Source of the DNA: Flavobacterium sharifuzzamanii
GTDB lineage: Bacteria; Bacteroidota; Bacteroidia; Flavobacteriales; Flavobacteriaceae
NCBI RefSeq assembly: GCF_003254585.1
Contig: NZ_QJGZ01000028.1
Span: 1 to 64,000, forward strand
DNA: 64,000 nucleotides
Direction: 5' to 3'
Part shown: piece after piece, positions 11,801 through 20,806 of the stretch
Numbering within the stretch: the first letter of the stretch is position 1
Layout of the letters: each line of letters starts with the position of its first letter
Notes under the pieces: model-generated
What the model saw: only the letters and a program-made list of their open reading frames with translations
Told to the model about the DNA's origin: nothing
Database searches by the model: none
Program-made: the position numbers and the translations under genes

Positions 11801-13153
11801 GAAGGTAACGAAGTTGATATCGTTGTATCACGTTCTACGGAGTTGAAATTAATTGACGAAGGAACCGGAATTGTTTTAAATACGCATAACATTCCTTACG
11901 GATCTAGTATTTTTGTAAATGATGGAGATGTAGTTACTAAAGGAACTGTAATCTGTAAATGGGATCCATATAATGGTGTAATTGTTTCTGAATTTACTGG
12001 TAAGATTGCTTACGAAGATTTAGAGCAAGGACAATCATACATGGTTGAAATTGATGAGCAGACTGGTTTCCAAGAAAAAGTAATTTCTGAGGCTAGAAAC
12101 AAAAAATTAATCCCAACTTTATTAGTTTATGGTAAAGAAGGTGAATTGATTCGTTCATACAACTTACCAGTAGGTGCACACTTAATGGTTGAGAATGGTG
12201 AGAAAATTAAAGCAGGTAAAGTATTAGTAAAAATTCCTCGTCGTTCTTCTAAAGCAGGCGATATCACGGGAGGTTTACCAAGAATTACTGAGCTTCTAGA
12301 GGCTCGTAACCCTTCAAACCCAGCGGTTGTATCTGAAATTGATGGTGTTGTATCATTCGGAAAAATTAAGAGAGGTAACCGTGAGATTGTTATTGAATCT
12401 AAATTTGGTGAGATTAAAAAGTATCTAGTTAAACTTTCAAGCCAAATCTTAGTACAAGAGAATGACTTCGTAAGAGCGGGAGTTCCATTATCTGATGGTG
12501 CTATTACACCAGATGATATCTTAAGAATTCAAGGTCCAGCTGCTGTACAACAGTACTTGGTAAATGAAATTCAAGAGGTTTACCGTTTACAAGGGGTAAA
12601 AATTAATGACAAGCACTTTGAGGTTGTAATTCGTCAAATGATGCGTAAAGTAAGAGTTGAAGATCCAGGAGATACTTTATTCTTAGAAGATCAATTAATT
12701 CATACTAAAGATTTTATTGTTCAAAACGATAAATTATATGGTATGAAAGTGGTTGAAGATGCTGGAGATTCTTCAGTATTGAAACCAGGTCAGATCATTA
12801 CACCTCGTGAATTGCGTGATGAAAATTCATTATTGAAACGTACAGATAAAAATCTTGTTGTAGCAAGAGACGTAATTACTGCAACTGCAACGCCAGTTCT
12901 ACAAGGTATTACAAGAGCTTCGTTACAAACTAAATCATTCATTTCTGCGGCTTCATTCCAGGAGACAACGAAAGTACTTAACGAAGCTGCAGTAGCTGGT
13001 AAAGTAGATGATTTAGAAGGATTAAAAGAAAATGTAATTGTTGGACATAGAATTCCTGCGGGAACTGGTATGAGAGAATACGATAACACTATCGTAGGAT
13101 CTAAAGATGATTACAACGAAATGATGGCTAATAAAGAAGAATACATTTATTAA
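8846..13153 (+). CDS. rpoC: DNA-directed RNA polymerase subunit beta'
   Basis: The beta' subunit carries the catalytic magnesium site. The 1435-residue length fits Bacteroidota. The N-terminal zinc-binding cysteines are in [13 protein letters not shown]...CDRCG. The invariant NADFDGD motif that holds the active-site Mg2+ is at residues 478-484. The second zinc site is [13 protein letters not shown], and the trigger loop region contains [18 protein letters not shown]. Two consecutive ATG codons (8846 and 8849) make the exact start uncertain by one residue. DUF3467 follows by 11 bases. Confidence 0.99.
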   Translation: MMNNRNNKDKNPVKRFNKISIGLASPESILKESRGEVLKPETINYRTHKPERDGLFCERIFGPVKDFECACGKYKRIRYKGIICDRCGVEVTEKKVRRDRVGHINLVVPIAHIWYFRSLPNKIGYILGLPSKKLDMIIYYERYVVIQPGIAKNADGESLQRLDFLTEEEYLNILDTLPQENQYLDDLDPNKFVAKMGAECIMDLLARIDLDALSYELRHSANNETSKQRKTEALKRLQVVESFRESNENRENRPEWMIMKVVPVIPPELRPLVPLDGGRFATSDLNDLYRRVIIRNNRLKRLMEIKAPEVILRNEKRMLQESVDSLFDNTRKASAVKTESNRPLKSLSDSLKGKQGRFRQNLLGKRVDYSARSVIVVGPELKLYECGLPKDMASELYKPFVIRKLIERGIVKTVKSAKKIIDKKEPVVWDILENVIKGHPVLLNRAPTLHRLGIQAFQPKLIEGKAIQLHPLVCTAFNADFDGDQMAVHLPLGPEAILEAQLLMLASHNILNPANGAPITVPSQDMVLGLYYMTKERISTEDHKIIGQDLTFYSAEEVNIALNEGRLELNARVKIRAKDFNDAGELVYKIIQTTAGRVLFNEVVPEAAGYINDVLTKKNLRDIIGHILSVTDVPTTAAFLDNMKDMGYKFAFRGGLSFSLGDIRIPEQKTKLIADAREQVEGISTNYNMGLITNNERYNQVIDVWTSANAQLTELAMKNIREDQQGFNSVYMMLDSGARGSKEQIRQLTGMRGLMAKPKKSTAGGGEIIENPILSNFKEGLSILEYFISTHGARKGLADTALKTADAGYLTRRLHDVSQDVIVNIEDCGTLRGVEVAALKKNEEIVESLGERILGRVALQDVINPLTNEVMVKSGEQITESIMRTIEASPIEKVEVRSPLTCEALKGICAKCYGRNLATGKMTQRGEAVGVIAAQSIGEPGTQLTLRTFHVGGVAGGISEESSIVTRFNGRLEIEDLKTVKGEDSEGNEVDIVVSRSTELKLIDEGTGIVLNTHNIPYGSSIFVNDGDVVTKGTVICKWDPYNGVIVSEFTGKIAYEDLEQGQSYMVEIDEQTGFQEKVISEARNKKLIPTLLVYGKEGELIRSYNLPVGAHLMVENGEKIKAGKVLVKIPRRSSKAGDITGGLPRITELLEARNPSNPAVVSEIDGVVSFGKIKRGNREIVIESKFGEIKKYLVKLSSQILVQENDFVRAGVPLSDGAITPDDILRIQGPAAVQQYLVNEIQEVYRLQGVKINDKHFEVVIRQMMRKVRVEDPGDTLFLEDQLIHTKDFIVQNDKLYGMKVVEDAGDSSVLKPGQIITPRELRDENSLLKRTDKNLVVARDVITATATPVLQGITRASLQTKSFISAASFQETTKVLNEAAVAGKVDDLEGLKENVIVGHRIPAGTGMREYDNTIVGSKDDYNEMMANKEEYIY

Positions 13154-13164
13154 TTAAGGAAACT

Positions 13165-13476
13165 ATGAGTAATCCGAAACAACAACAAGAGCAAATTAAC
13201 ATTGAGTTAGACGAAACGATTGCAGAAGGAATTTATTCTAATCTTGCAATTATAAATCACTCATCATCTGAGTTTGTTTTAGATTTTGTGAGTATTATGC
13301 CAGGTATTCCTAAAGCCAAGGTAAAATCAAGAATTGTCTTGACGCCACAACATGCTAAAAGATTATTAAAAGCAATAGGTGAAAATATCCATAGATTTGA
13401 GGCAGCTCATGGCGAAATCAAAGAAACGGAACAAGCACCAATTCCGCTTAATTTTGGTCCAACAGGACAAGCATAA
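13165..13476 (+). CDS. DUF3467 family protein
   Basis: This is a 103-residue acidic protein with the DUF3467 pattern: YSNLAIINHSSSEFVLDFVSIMPG, then KVKSRIVLTPQHAKRLLKAIGENIHRFE, then a proline-rich tail. The function of the family is unknown. It starts 11 bases after rpoC and ends at a strong terminator, so it is the last gene of the rpoBC transcript. That position suggests a role linked to transcription or ribosome supply, but this is inference. The start ATG is preceded by AAGGAAAC, one of the few Shine-Dalgarno-like sequences here. Confidence 0.88.
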   Translation: MSNPKQQQEQINIELDETIAEGIYSNLAIINHSSSEFVLDFVSIMPGIPKAKVKSRIVLTPQHAKRLLKAIGENIHRFEAAHGEIKETEQAPIPLNFGPTGQA

Positions 13477-13481
13477 ATTTT

Positions 13482-13509
13482 AAAGCCCCTTGAAAAAGGG
13501 GCTTTTTTT
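13482..13509 (+). terminator. terminator of the rpoBC-DUF3467 transcript
   Basis: AAAGCCCCTT pairs with AAGGGGCTTT around a short loop and is followed by a run of T. It sits 5 bases after the DUF3467 stop. It is a classic intrinsic terminator. Confidence 0.9.
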
Positions 13510-13666
13510 ATGGATAATGATAAAGATTGTAGTTTATCGGATTTAATTTACTTTGGTCGAGTAATTTTCTTTTCGGATAAGTATTGTTTTAACTTGCTAT
13601 AGCCTAAAAAAGATTGAATTTTGAAATATTAATGACTTAGTAAGGTTGATTTAATTCAAATTATTA

Positions 13667-13697
13667 AAAGTGCTAATTATATTAGCGCTTTTTTTTA
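13667..13697 (+). terminator. orphan terminator in the 13.5-13.8 kb gap
   Basis: AAAAGTGCTAAT pairs with ATTAGCGCTTTT (one G-T pair) and ends in a long T run. No gene lies between this and the previous terminator at 13482-13509. The roughly 157 bases between them contain only a dubious 30-codon frame. It could end a small RNA or back up the first terminator. Confidence 0.6.
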
Positions 13698-13791
13698 TGC
13701 TTTTTTTATTTCTTTCCCAACCTTTTGTTCAAAAACATACTCTATATAAGTATAATGATCTCTTTGAGGTATTAACTTAAATGATTACAGT

Positions 13792-14526
13792 ATGAAAAAG
13801 AAATTCACCTTAGAAATAGCAAGTCCATGTTCTGAAAACTTCGATAAAATGATTCCGAATGCAAACGGTTCGTTTTGTAATTCCTGCATGAAAAATGTAA
13901 TTGATTTAAGTAAGAAAACCAATTCAGAAGTTGCTAAATTCATTACTGAAAACGAAGGAAAATCTATCTGTGCGAGGTTGAGAACAACACAATTAGATGA
14001 ACAGTTTGTATACAATGAAGCTTCTAAAATGAATACTTTAAAATATGCAGCAGTTGCCGCATCTGTTTTGTTGGCATCAAATCTTTCAGCACAAGAAAAA
14101 GAGCCTATTCAAACTGAAGTAAGCAGTCCGCAACCCAATACTTATAAAGTAGGGAAAGTGGCTTATAATCAAACTCGAAATAAAGAGATTTTGATAACAA
14201 TAAAAGGAAAATTATTAGAGACTAAAACTAATAAACCTTTTGATAAAGAAGTGTATTCAAACTTAATGCTTGCTGTTGACGGTTCGCAGAATCCTGTTAA
14301 AGTAAATCCTAAAACAGGAGAGTTTATTATAGAAACCAAAGTTTTAAAGGATAGTAATGCGTTAATGGTTACAATTACAGCAAATGACTATTATTTATCA
14401 AAGGAAATAGCTTTTGATATAAAATCTGCTAAAAATAATGTTGTGATAAAAAATATAATTGTTGATTCGGGTGAGCTTATCAGAATCTATATCGCGGGTG
14501 GATTAGGAATTAATTATACTCGTTAA
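13792..14526 (+). CDS. hypothetical protein with N-terminal Cys cluster and internal hydrophobic segment
   Basis: I do not recognise a named family for the whole protein. The first 60 residues carry cysteines in the pattern SPCSENFDKM...GSFCNSCMKNVIDLS, a conserved module I associate with Bacteroidota proteins, possibly a metal or redox site. Around residues 83-101 there is a hydrophobic stretch ending in NLSAQ, resembling a signal/anchor, and the C-terminal half looks like a beta-rich extracytoplasmic domain. The layout suggests a cytoplasmic Cys module, one membrane pass and an outer domain, as in some anchored signalling proteins. It stands alone between two terminators. Confidence 0.6.
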   Translation: MKKKFTLEIASPCSENFDKMIPNANGSFCNSCMKNVIDLSKKTNSEVAKFITENEGKSICARLRTTQLDEQFVYNEASKMNTLKYAAVAASVLLASNLSAQEKEPIQTEVSSPQPNTYKVGKVAYNQTRNKEILITIKGKLLETKTNKPFDKEVYSNLMLAVDGSQNPVKVNPKTGEFIIETKVLKDSNALMVTITANDYYLSKEIAFDIKSAKNNVVIKNIIVDSGELIRIYIAGGLGINYTR

Positions 14527-14560
14527 TAATCAAATTTACATATTGGGGAATGTAAATAGA

Positions 14561-14597
14561 AAAGGCTGTCTAAATAAATTGACAGCCTTTTTATATT
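14561..14597. terminator. bidirectional terminator between the Cys-cluster gene and prfC
   Basis: AAAGGCTGTC (14561-14570) pairs perfectly with GACAGCCTTT (14581-14590). T-rich sequence follows on the plus strand and there is an A run on the other side. It lies between two convergent genes and can serve both. Confidence 0.8.
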
Positions 14598-14613
14598 TTT
14601 AGTATAAACTAAA

Positions 14614-16206
14614 TTAATCGAACTCAGATGTAAAGTACAACTTAACAGTTGGATATTTGCTTTGTGTCATTTGAATTGTGAAATCAGAATCAGCTAAGAA
14701 TACCAGCTGTCCATATTTGTCATGAGCCAAGAATTTTTGTTTAATACGCTTAAATTCTTTGAATTCTTCGTTTTTAGCATCGTCAGGTTTTACCCAGCAA
14801 GCTTTGTGTACAGGAAAGTTTTCGTAAGTACATTTTGCACCATATTCGTGCTCCAAACGGTATTGGATAACCTCGTACTGAAGTGCTCCCACAGTTCCAA
14901 TAACTTTACGGTTATTCATTTCCAAAGTAAATAACTGTGCGACACCTTCATCCATTAATTGATCGACACCTTTATCTAGTTGTTTTGCTTTCAGTGGATC
15001 AGCATTATTGATATATCTAAAGTGTTCTGGAGAGAAGCTCGGAATTCCTTTAAAACTCATGATTTCACCTTCTGTCAAAGTATCACCAATTTTAAAGTTT
15101 CCTGTATCGTGCAAACCTACAATATCACCTGGATAAGAAACATCGACAATCTCTTTTTTCTCGGCAAAGAATGCATTTGGACTAGAGAATTTTAAATTTT
15201 TCTTTTGACGAACGTGGTAATATGGTTTATTTCTTTCGAAAGTTCCAGAAACGATTTTAATGAAAGCTAAACGATCTCTATGTTTAGGATCCATATTGGC
15301 GTGAATTTTAAACACAAATCCACTCATTTTTTCTTCTGTTGGATCAACCAAACGAGTTTCAGAATCTTTTGGTCTTGGAGATGGAGCGATTGTAATGAAA
15401 CAATCTAACAATTCACGAACCCCAAAATTATTTAATGCAGAACCAAAGAATACTGGTTGAATTTTTCCATCTAAATAATCCTGACGTTCAAATTTTGGAT
15501 AGACTTCATCGATTAATTCTAGTTCTTCACGAAGTTTTGTTGCTGCTTTTTCACCAACAATTTTATCTAGTTCAGGATTATTTTGGACATCAGAAAAAGC
15601 AATCGTTTCCTCTATGTTTTTACGGCTGTCTCCGCTGAAAAGATTAATGTTTTCTTCCCATAAGTTGTAAATTCCTTGGAAATCATAACCCATACCAATA
15701 GGGAAGCTTAATGGCGTTACTTTTAAACCTAATTTTTGCTCCACTTCATCCATAAGATCAAAAGCATCTTTACCTTCACGATCTAATTTATTGATGAAAA
15801 CAATCATCGGAATGTTACGCATTCTACAAACTGCAACCAATTTTTCAGTTTGCTCCTCAACCCCTTTTGCAACGTCAATTACAACAATTACACTGTCAAC
15901 AGCAGTTAAAGTTCTAAAGGTATCTTCAGCAAAATCCTTGTGTCCGGGAGTATCAAGGATGTTGATTTTTTTATCTTTATAATTAAAAGCAAGTACAGAA
16001 GTCGAAACCGAGATACCTCTTTGGCGTTCAATTTCCATAAAGTCACTCGTTGCTCCTTTTTTAATCTTATTACTTTTTACCGCTCCAGCTTCCTGAATAG
16101 CACCTCCAAACAACAGTAATTTTTCAGTTAAAGTTGTTTTACCGGCATCGGGGTGCGAGATAATTCCAAATGTTCTTCTGCGTTGTATTTCTTTTAAAAA
16201 GCTCAT
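14614..16206 (-). CDS. prfC: peptide chain release factor 3
   Basis: RF3 is the GTPase that recycles RF1 and RF2 from the ribosome. The 530-residue length is typical. The G1 loop SHPDAGKT is at residues 17-24, the switch II motif is DTPGHKDFAEDT, and the guanine-specificity motif is FINKLDREG. The RF3-specific C-terminal domain with EVIQYRLEHEYGAKC is complete. A TACTTTTG -7 element lies about 20 bases upstream of the start, so the 5' leader is short. It is monocistronic between two terminators. Confidence 0.97.
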   Translation of the reverse strand: MSFLKEIQRRRTFGIISHPDAGKTTLTEKLLLFGGAIQEAGAVKSNKIKKGATSDFMEIERQRGISVSTSVLAFNYKDKKINILDTPGHKDFAEDTFRTLTAVDSVIVVIDVAKGVEEQTEKLVAVCRMRNIPMIVFINKLDREGKDAFDLMDEVEQKLGLKVTPLSFPIGMGYDFQGIYNLWEENINLFSGDSRKNIEETIAFSDVQNNPELDKIVGEKAATKLREELELIDEVYPKFERQDYLDGKIQPVFFGSALNNFGVRELLDCFITIAPSPRPKDSETRLVDPTEEKMSGFVFKIHANMDPKHRDRLAFIKIVSGTFERNKPYYHVRQKKNLKFSSPNAFFAEKKEIVDVSYPGDIVGLHDTGNFKIGDTLTEGEIMSFKGIPSFSPEHFRYINNADPLKAKQLDKGVDQLMDEGVAQLFTLEMNNRKVIGTVGALQYEVIQYRLEHEYGAKCTYENFPVHKACWVKPDDAKNEEFKEFKRIKQKFLAHDKYGQLVFLADSDFTIQMTQSKYPTVKLYFTSEFD

Positions 16207-16225
16207 ATTTCGTATAAATAGGTTG

Positions 16226-16233
16226 CAAAAGTA
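16226..16233 (-). promoter_or_regulatory. prfC -7 element
   Basis: On the minus strand TACTTTTG matches the Bacteroidota TAnnTTTG consensus 20 bases upstream of the prfC ATG. No TTG or TTTG -33 element sits at the usual 17-23 base distance, so this is a half-match. Confidence 0.45.
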
Positions 16234-16304
16234 CTATTAAATACGGCTTTATAAAAATATTCACTTCCTAAATTTGGAAGTCTTTTGTCTTAAGCGGTTT
16301 TTTA

Positions 16305-16338
16305 GAGCAAAAAATAAGGCTGTTTTTGCAACAGCCTT
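16305..16338 (-). terminator. terminator after the alpha-amylase gene
   Basis: On the minus strand AAGGCTGT and ACAGCCTT form the stem of a hairpin followed by ATTTTTTG. It starts about 18 bases after the amylase stop and separates that gene from prfC. Confidence 0.8.
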
Positions 16339-16356
16339 AAATAGTCATTTTTAAAA

Positions 16357-17799
16357 TTACTGATTAATTGACCAAATTGAATATCCTTTAGGAGGACATT
16401 GTATTTTTACCCATTTGTCTGCTTGAGTTGTTGGATACCAAGATGAGTTTCCTGTAAAATCTTTAATTTGAGTATTAGCCCAATTGGTCTGAATCCATCT
16501 TTCTTGCCAAACATCTGAATTGTTAATGTAAACTACTAATCCAGGATTGCCGTTGTAGCCATTTCTTCTTGCAACATATTCATCATTATCAGAATATAAA
16601 ATAGAAGTTGTTCCAGTTGCTTTGTTATTATGAATCCAAATTAGATTATTCAGTTTGTTTTTGTCTAGCCATTCTTCATAATCTCTATAGAAAATTGTTG
16701 GATAACCCTCATGAGTTAATATATAGGAGTAAGCTAACATTTTGCTCCAGATTTCATCTGTATCATGATTGGTTACAAAAGTTACCGCTTTATATGGATT
16801 ACGTTTCCACATCATATCATCATTCAAAAGAGCAAGATTGTTTCCATCAAATGCATCATTCATTTTGTAGTAACAAGCAAAGTCAAATACAGAACTATTG
16901 GCAGCGTTTGCCCAGTCATTTAAGACATTTACATTTGAATCCCATAATTCTCCAACAGAAAATCCGCCAACATTGGCATTCCATGAATTTACAACCCATG
17001 CACCAAAACCTTTTACATAGTCGAATCTCCAGCCATCAAATTTCATAGTGTTTTTATAATATTTACCAACTCCGTCAGTACGCAACCACAACCAGTTTTG
17101 TACATTTGGCGCAGCGTGACATAGATCAGGGAAACCTCCAAAAGATCCTTCGTCATTATTTCCATAGCTGTTTTTATAAAAATCATTATAGTTACGAGGA
17201 AATTTACCTGAAGCAACTCCTGTAAAATTAGTCCAAGTATTTGTTCCTGTAAACGGATTTGCTTCAGATTGCCCGCCACTGTTATGGTTGATTACGATAT
17301 CTGCATAAACTTTGATGTTCTCGTTGTGAGCAGCTGTGATTAGATTTACTAATTCAGTTTTTGACCCAAATCTGGTTTCAATACTTCCATTCTGATTGTA
17401 ATCTCCAAAATCAAAATAATCTGTTGGATCGTATCCCATAGAAAATGCTCCGTTTTGTGCTTTTGAAGCTGGCGGTAACCAGATAGAACCAATTCCAGCA
17501 TTACCCCAAGCCGTAACTTTACTGCTTACGGTATTCCACCAAGTTCCTCCAGAAGGAACATCCCAATAAAAAGCTTGCATCATCACACCTCCACCAGGAT
17601 TATCGACATATTTTCCTGTTGAAGAAGAATTGGAAGTTCCTGTGCTAAACGGTTTTCCATCGTGATGCGTAACATCAATGACTTTAAAATTTTGGCTTTC
17701 AGCTTTTGAATCGGATTCGCTCATTTCGTTCTGAGAACACGAATACAACAGTCCAGTGAATGCCGTAATAAGGCATAATTTTAAAATAGGTTTTTTCAT
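16357..17799 (-). CDS. GH13 alpha-amylase, lipoprotein
   Basis: It hydrolyses internal alpha-1,4 bonds of starch or related glucans. The first 21 residues are a lipoprotein signal with lipobox LLYSC (Cys21), followed by an acidic stretch that in Bacteroidota can direct the protein to the cell surface. GH13 regions are in order: DIVINHNSGG, then GWRFDYVKG with nucleophile Asp260, VGELWD with acid/base Glu284, and TNHDTDE with Asp346. Length is 480 residues, with a short beta-domain at the end. There is no SusC/SusD pair or other sugar gene next to it, so it appears to be a stand-alone secreted enzyme. Confidence 0.93.
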   Translation of the reverse strand: MKKPILKLCLITAFTGLLYSCSQNEMSESDSKAESQNFKVIDVTHHDGKPFSTGTSNSSSTGKYVDNPGGGVMMQAFYWDVPSGGTWWNTVSSKVTAWGNAGIGSIWLPPASKAQNGAFSMGYDPTDYFDFGDYNQNGSIETRFGSKTELVNLITAAHNENIKVYADIVINHNSGGQSEANPFTGTNTWTNFTGVASGKFPRNYNDFYKNSYGNNDEGSFGGFPDLCHAAPNVQNWLWLRTDGVGKYYKNTMKFDGWRFDYVKGFGAWVVNSWNANVGGFSVGELWDSNVNVLNDWANAANSSVFDFACYYKMNDAFDGNNLALLNDDMMWKRNPYKAVTFVTNHDTDEIWSKMLAYSYILTHEGYPTIFYRDYEEWLDKNKLNNLIWIHNNKATGTTSILYSDNDEYVARRNGYNGNPGLVVYINNSDVWQERWIQTNWANTQIKDFTGNSSWYPTTQADKWVKIQCPPKGYSIWSINQ

Positions 17800-18092
17800 A
17801 ATAGATGTGGTTAAGTTAAATAGTGAGTTTTGTAATTGTCAAATTCAAGCTTTAAAAAAGTAAAAATTGTTATTTTTTAATACTGTAAAATGATAATTAC
17901 GCATCTAAAGTAATTTTTTTTTGATTTAATTTTAATTTGTAAGAAAACAACCCTTCACGAAAACGTTGTAGTGTTGAGAACTTTTTTTTAGAGCGCTTAT
18001 AACTAAGTGTTTATTCGCTATTAAAATTCAAATTTTAGAAGGATTTATAAAGATGCCTTTCGTTGTATTATGAAAATTGAAATAACTGATTT

Positions 18093-18148
18093 GGTATACT
18101 ATTATAGAACTATCCTATAATTTTTTGTTAATAGTATATCGGATAGTT
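18093..18148. promoter_or_regulatory. two interlocking inverted repeats upstream of surA-like gene
   Basis: GGTATACTATTA (18093-18104) pairs with TAATAGTATATC (18129-18140), 12 pairs including one G-T. AACTATCC (18108-18115) pairs perfectly with GGATAGTT (18141-18148). The arms alternate (1, 2, 1', 2'), so only one hairpin can form at a time as nucleic acid. As DNA it is two composite half-sites. The last arm overlaps the -33 TTG of the downstream promoter, the position of an operator. It is the main structure in the 490-base gap 17800-18290, which otherwise shows no gene. Confidence 0.6.
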
Positions 18149-18176
18149 GGATTATGTAATTGAATTGTTATTTTTG
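18147..18176 (+). promoter_or_regulatory. promoter of the surA-like gene
   Basis: TTG (18147-18149) and TATTTTTG (18169-18176) are separated by 19 bases, a full match to the Bacteroidota -33/-7 promoter. The predicted start of transcription is near 18183, leaving a leader of about 105 bases. Confidence 0.6.
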
Positions 18177-18290
18177 TTCGTTATAAGTTACGAAAGAACT
18201 ATACTTTAATTATTTATGTTTATGTCGGACATATGTAATTTTAGAGGGATTATCTAAAAAAGGCTTTACATTCAAATAAAAATTAAAATA

Positions 18291-19721
18291 ATGTTATTAA
18301 AAAAATTACAGCTAAAAACAATTGATTTCAAGTTTGCACTAACAGTTTGTTTTTTTCTTTTTTTAACTCCAATTATCACAGCGCAAGAAATTATTCCTGA
18401 TGTTGTTGCTCAAAAGCCAGTTGAAACTCCTTCTGGTGGGAAATTGAAGATCGATGGAATTATTGCTACAGTAGGAGATTATATTGTTTTAGATTCTGAT
18501 ATCGATAAAGGATTTTTGGAAATTACTGCGCAAGGCGGATCTGTAAAAGATATTACAAGATGCCAGATGCTTGGTAAACTTTTAGAGGATAAATTATATG
18601 CTCACCAAGCCATTCAAGATAGTATTATTGTGAGCGATGCTGAAGTTAGAAGCATGATGGAAGAGCGTCTGAATTATATGACACAACAAGTTGGTGACAT
18701 CAATAAAGTAGTTGAGTACTATAAAAAAAGCTCTGTAGAAGAATTTAAAACTTATTTTGCTGACATCTTGAAGGAGCAAAAATTGGCTTCGGAGATGAGA
18801 GATAAGATTGTAAAAGATGTTGAGATTACTCCAGAAGAGGTTCGTAATTTCTTTAAGAAAATCCCAAAAGATGAATTGCCAACTTTTGGAGCCGAAATGG
18901 AAGTAGCACAAATTGTTGTAGAACCTAAAATTTCTAAAGAAGACAAGCAAAAAGTAATTGATAGATTAAATGCTATAAGAAAAGATGTTCTTGAAGGTTC
19001 TAGTTTTGCTACAAAAGCCGTTTTATACTCTCAAGATCCAGGATCATCACCAAATGGAGGGTATTACAAAATGACAAGAAAAACTCCTTTTGTTAAAGAA
19101 TTTAAAGATGTAGCGTTTAGTTTGCAGGCTGGAGAAATTTCAGAGCCATTTGAAACAACTTTTGGATATCATATTATTATGGTAGAAAAAATTAAAGGGC
19201 AGGAAGTTGAGCTTCGTCATATTTTGATTGCTCCAACCGTATCAGAAGCGGCTTTAAAAGAAGCAAAAGAAAGAATTACCAATATTAGAAATAAAATTGT
19301 TAATAAAGAGATAACTTTTGCTGAAGCTGCAAGAACAGAATCTGACGAAAAAGAGACTAGAACAAACGGTGGAACATTGGTGAATCCAACAACACAAGAT
19401 ACTCGTTTTGAATTGACAAAAATGGATCCGACTTTGTATAGCCAAGTTTCAAATTTAAAAGGAGACGAAGTTTCTCAACCACTTTTAAATACGGATGACA
19501 AAGGTAAAAAGACATATAAGTTAATTACTGTTACAAATAGAATTGACGAGCACACTGCTGATTATGCTAAAGATTATACTAAGATTAAAGAATTAGCATT
19601 AAAAGAAAAGCAGATCAATGCAATTGCAAAATGGTTTGATACTAAAATTAAAGATACTTACATCAAAATCATTGGAGAGTATAAAGATTGTACTTTTGCG
19701 AACAATTGGTTGAAAAAATAA
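18291..19721 (+). CDS. SurA-like periplasmic peptidyl-prolyl isomerase
   Basis: It is a periplasmic chaperone/isomerase for outer-membrane proteins. The N-terminus has a signal sequence (about residues 1-32, ending near ITAQE). A SurA N-terminal chaperone region follows, with KIDGIIATVGDYIVLDSDID. Two parvulin domains come next: the first around residues 200-305 (EMEVAQIVV to FGYHIIMVEK), the second from about 310 (VELRHILIAP). The second lacks some core residues and may be only structural. At 476 residues it is near the usual SurA length. The MoxR gene follows after a terminator-like hairpin. Confidence 0.88.
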   Translation: MLLKKLQLKTIDFKFALTVCFFLFLTPIITAQEIIPDVVAQKPVETPSGGKLKIDGIIATVGDYIVLDSDIDKGFLEITAQGGSVKDITRCQMLGKLLEDKLYAHQAIQDSIIVSDAEVRSMMEERLNYMTQQVGDINKVVEYYKKSSVEEFKTYFADILKEQKLASEMRDKIVKDVEITPEEVRNFFKKIPKDELPTFGAEMEVAQIVVEPKISKEDKQKVIDRLNAIRKDVLEGSSFATKAVLYSQDPGSSPNGGYYKMTRKTPFVKEFKDVAFSLQAGEISEPFETTFGYHIIMVEKIKGQEVELRHILIAPTVSEAALKEAKERITNIRNKIVNKEITFAEAARTESDEKETRTNGGTLVNPTTQDTRFELTKMDPTLYSQVSNLKGDEVSQPLLNTDDKGKKTYKLITVTNRIDEHTADYAKDYTKIKELALKEKQINAIAKWFDTKIKDTYIKIIGEYKDCTFANNWLKK

Positions 19722-19736
19722 GTTTTAATAAATAAA

Positions 19737-19780
19737 TAAAAAGAGTTAGTTTTATGATTTCATAGAATTAACTCTTTTTA
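19737..19780 (+). terminator. hairpin after the surA-like gene
   Basis: AAAAAGAGTTA and TAACTCTTTTT pair around a 21-base loop, and the 3' arm doubles as a T run. It lies between the surA-like stop and the MoxR start, so MoxR expression either reads through or uses its own promoter. Confidence 0.6.
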
Positions 19781-19799
19781 ATTTTAAATACATTCATAA

Positions 19800-20753
19800 A
19801 TGTCTGACGTAACAGCAATTCACAATTTAGTTCAAAAAAGAAACGAATTAAAAAAAGAAATAGCGAAAATCATTGTAGGGCAGGACGCCGTTGTTGATCA
19901 AATTTTACTTTGTATATTTTCTGGAGGACATGCACTTTTAATTGGAGTTCCTGGTTTGGCAAAAACCTTGATGATAAATACTTTGTCTCAGGCGTTAGGT
20001 CTAGATTTTAAAAGAATTCAGTTTACACCAGATTTAATGCCTTCCGATATTTTAGGAAGTGAAATTTTGGATGAAAATAGAAACTTCAAATTCATTAAAG
20101 GGCCAATTTTCTCTAACATCATTCTAGCTGACGAGATCAACAGAACACCTCCAAAAACTCAAGCAGCGTTGTTGGAAGCTATGCAGGAGAGATCGGTAAC
20201 TATTGCTGGCCAGCATCACAAATTAGATTTGCCATATTTTGTTTTGGCAACTCAAAACCCAATTGAGCAGGAGGGAACTTATCCTTTGCCAGAAGCTCAG
20301 TTAGACCGTTTTATGTTTGCTATTAAATTAGAATATCCAACTTTTGAAGAAGAAGTTCAAGTAGTAAAAAGAACAACATCTGATGTTAAAACAGAAATTA
20401 ACCCGTTGTTTACTGCACAGGAAATAATCGATTTTCAGCATTTAATCCGTAGAATTCCAGTTGCAGACAATGTTATTGAATATGCCGTAACACTAGTAAG
20501 CAAAACACGTCCAGATAATAGTTTGACTAACGACTTTGTGAAAAATTATTTAGATTGGGGAGCGGGACCAAGAGCTTCGCAAAATTTAATTTTGGCAGCG
20601 AAAGCGCATGCTGCTTTCAATGGAAAGTTTTCGCCAGATATTGAAGATGTTCAGGCAGTGGCAACAGGAATCCTTCGTCATAGAATTATTAAAAATTATA
20701 AAGCAGATGCTGAAGGAATTACAGAAGAAACAATCATTAAAAAACTGATGTAA
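19800..20753 (+). CDS. MoxR family AAA+ ATPase
   Basis: MoxR ATPases act as chaperones that insert metals or assemble complexes, usually with VWA-domain partners. The 317-residue protein has Walker A GVPGLAKT, Walker B ILADEINR, the sensor segment FVLATQNPIEQEGTYPLPEAQLDRF, and a C-terminal lid. In Bacteroidota this gene usually heads a run of DUF58 and Bat (VWA) genes. Here aconitase follows in place of those partners, so this copy is isolated. Family membership is certain but the substrate is unknown. Confidence 0.93.
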   Translation: MSDVTAIHNLVQKRNELKKEIAKIIVGQDAVVDQILLCIFSGGHALLIGVPGLAKTLMINTLSQALGLDFKRIQFTPDLMPSDILGSEILDENRNFKFIKGPIFSNIILADEINRTPPKTQAALLEAMQERSVTIAGQHHKLDLPYFVLATQNPIEQEGTYPLPEAQLDRFMFAIKLEYPTFEEEVQVVKRTTSDVKTEINPLFTAQEIIDFQHLIRRIPVADNVIEYAVTLVSKTRPDNSLTNDFVKNYLDWGAGPRASQNLILAAKAHAAFNGKFSPDIEDVQAVATGILRHRIIKNYKADAEGITEETIIKKLM

Positions 20754-20774
20754 TTTCTACAAAATATATTTACT

Positions 20775-20806
20775 AAATCCCGATAAGCTATTATCGGGAT
20801 TTTTTG
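20775..20806 (+). terminator. terminator after the MoxR gene
   Basis: AAATCCCGATAA pairs with TTATCGGGATTT and is followed by a T run. The rest of the gap to acnB (20807-21142) has no gene. It contains the direct repeats and -7 element listed separately. Confidence 0.88.

Noticed and set aside
13510..13602. A 30-codon frame starting in the tail of the rpoBC terminator
   Set aside because: Its start lies inside the terminator's T run, there is no ribosome-binding or promoter context, and the composition is not protein-like.
18093..18148. A classic H-type RNA pseudoknot
   Set aside because: The arm order fits, but there are no bases between the end of stem 1 and the last arm of stem 2, so a 12-bp stem could not be bridged. 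It is kept only as alternative hairpins or an operator.
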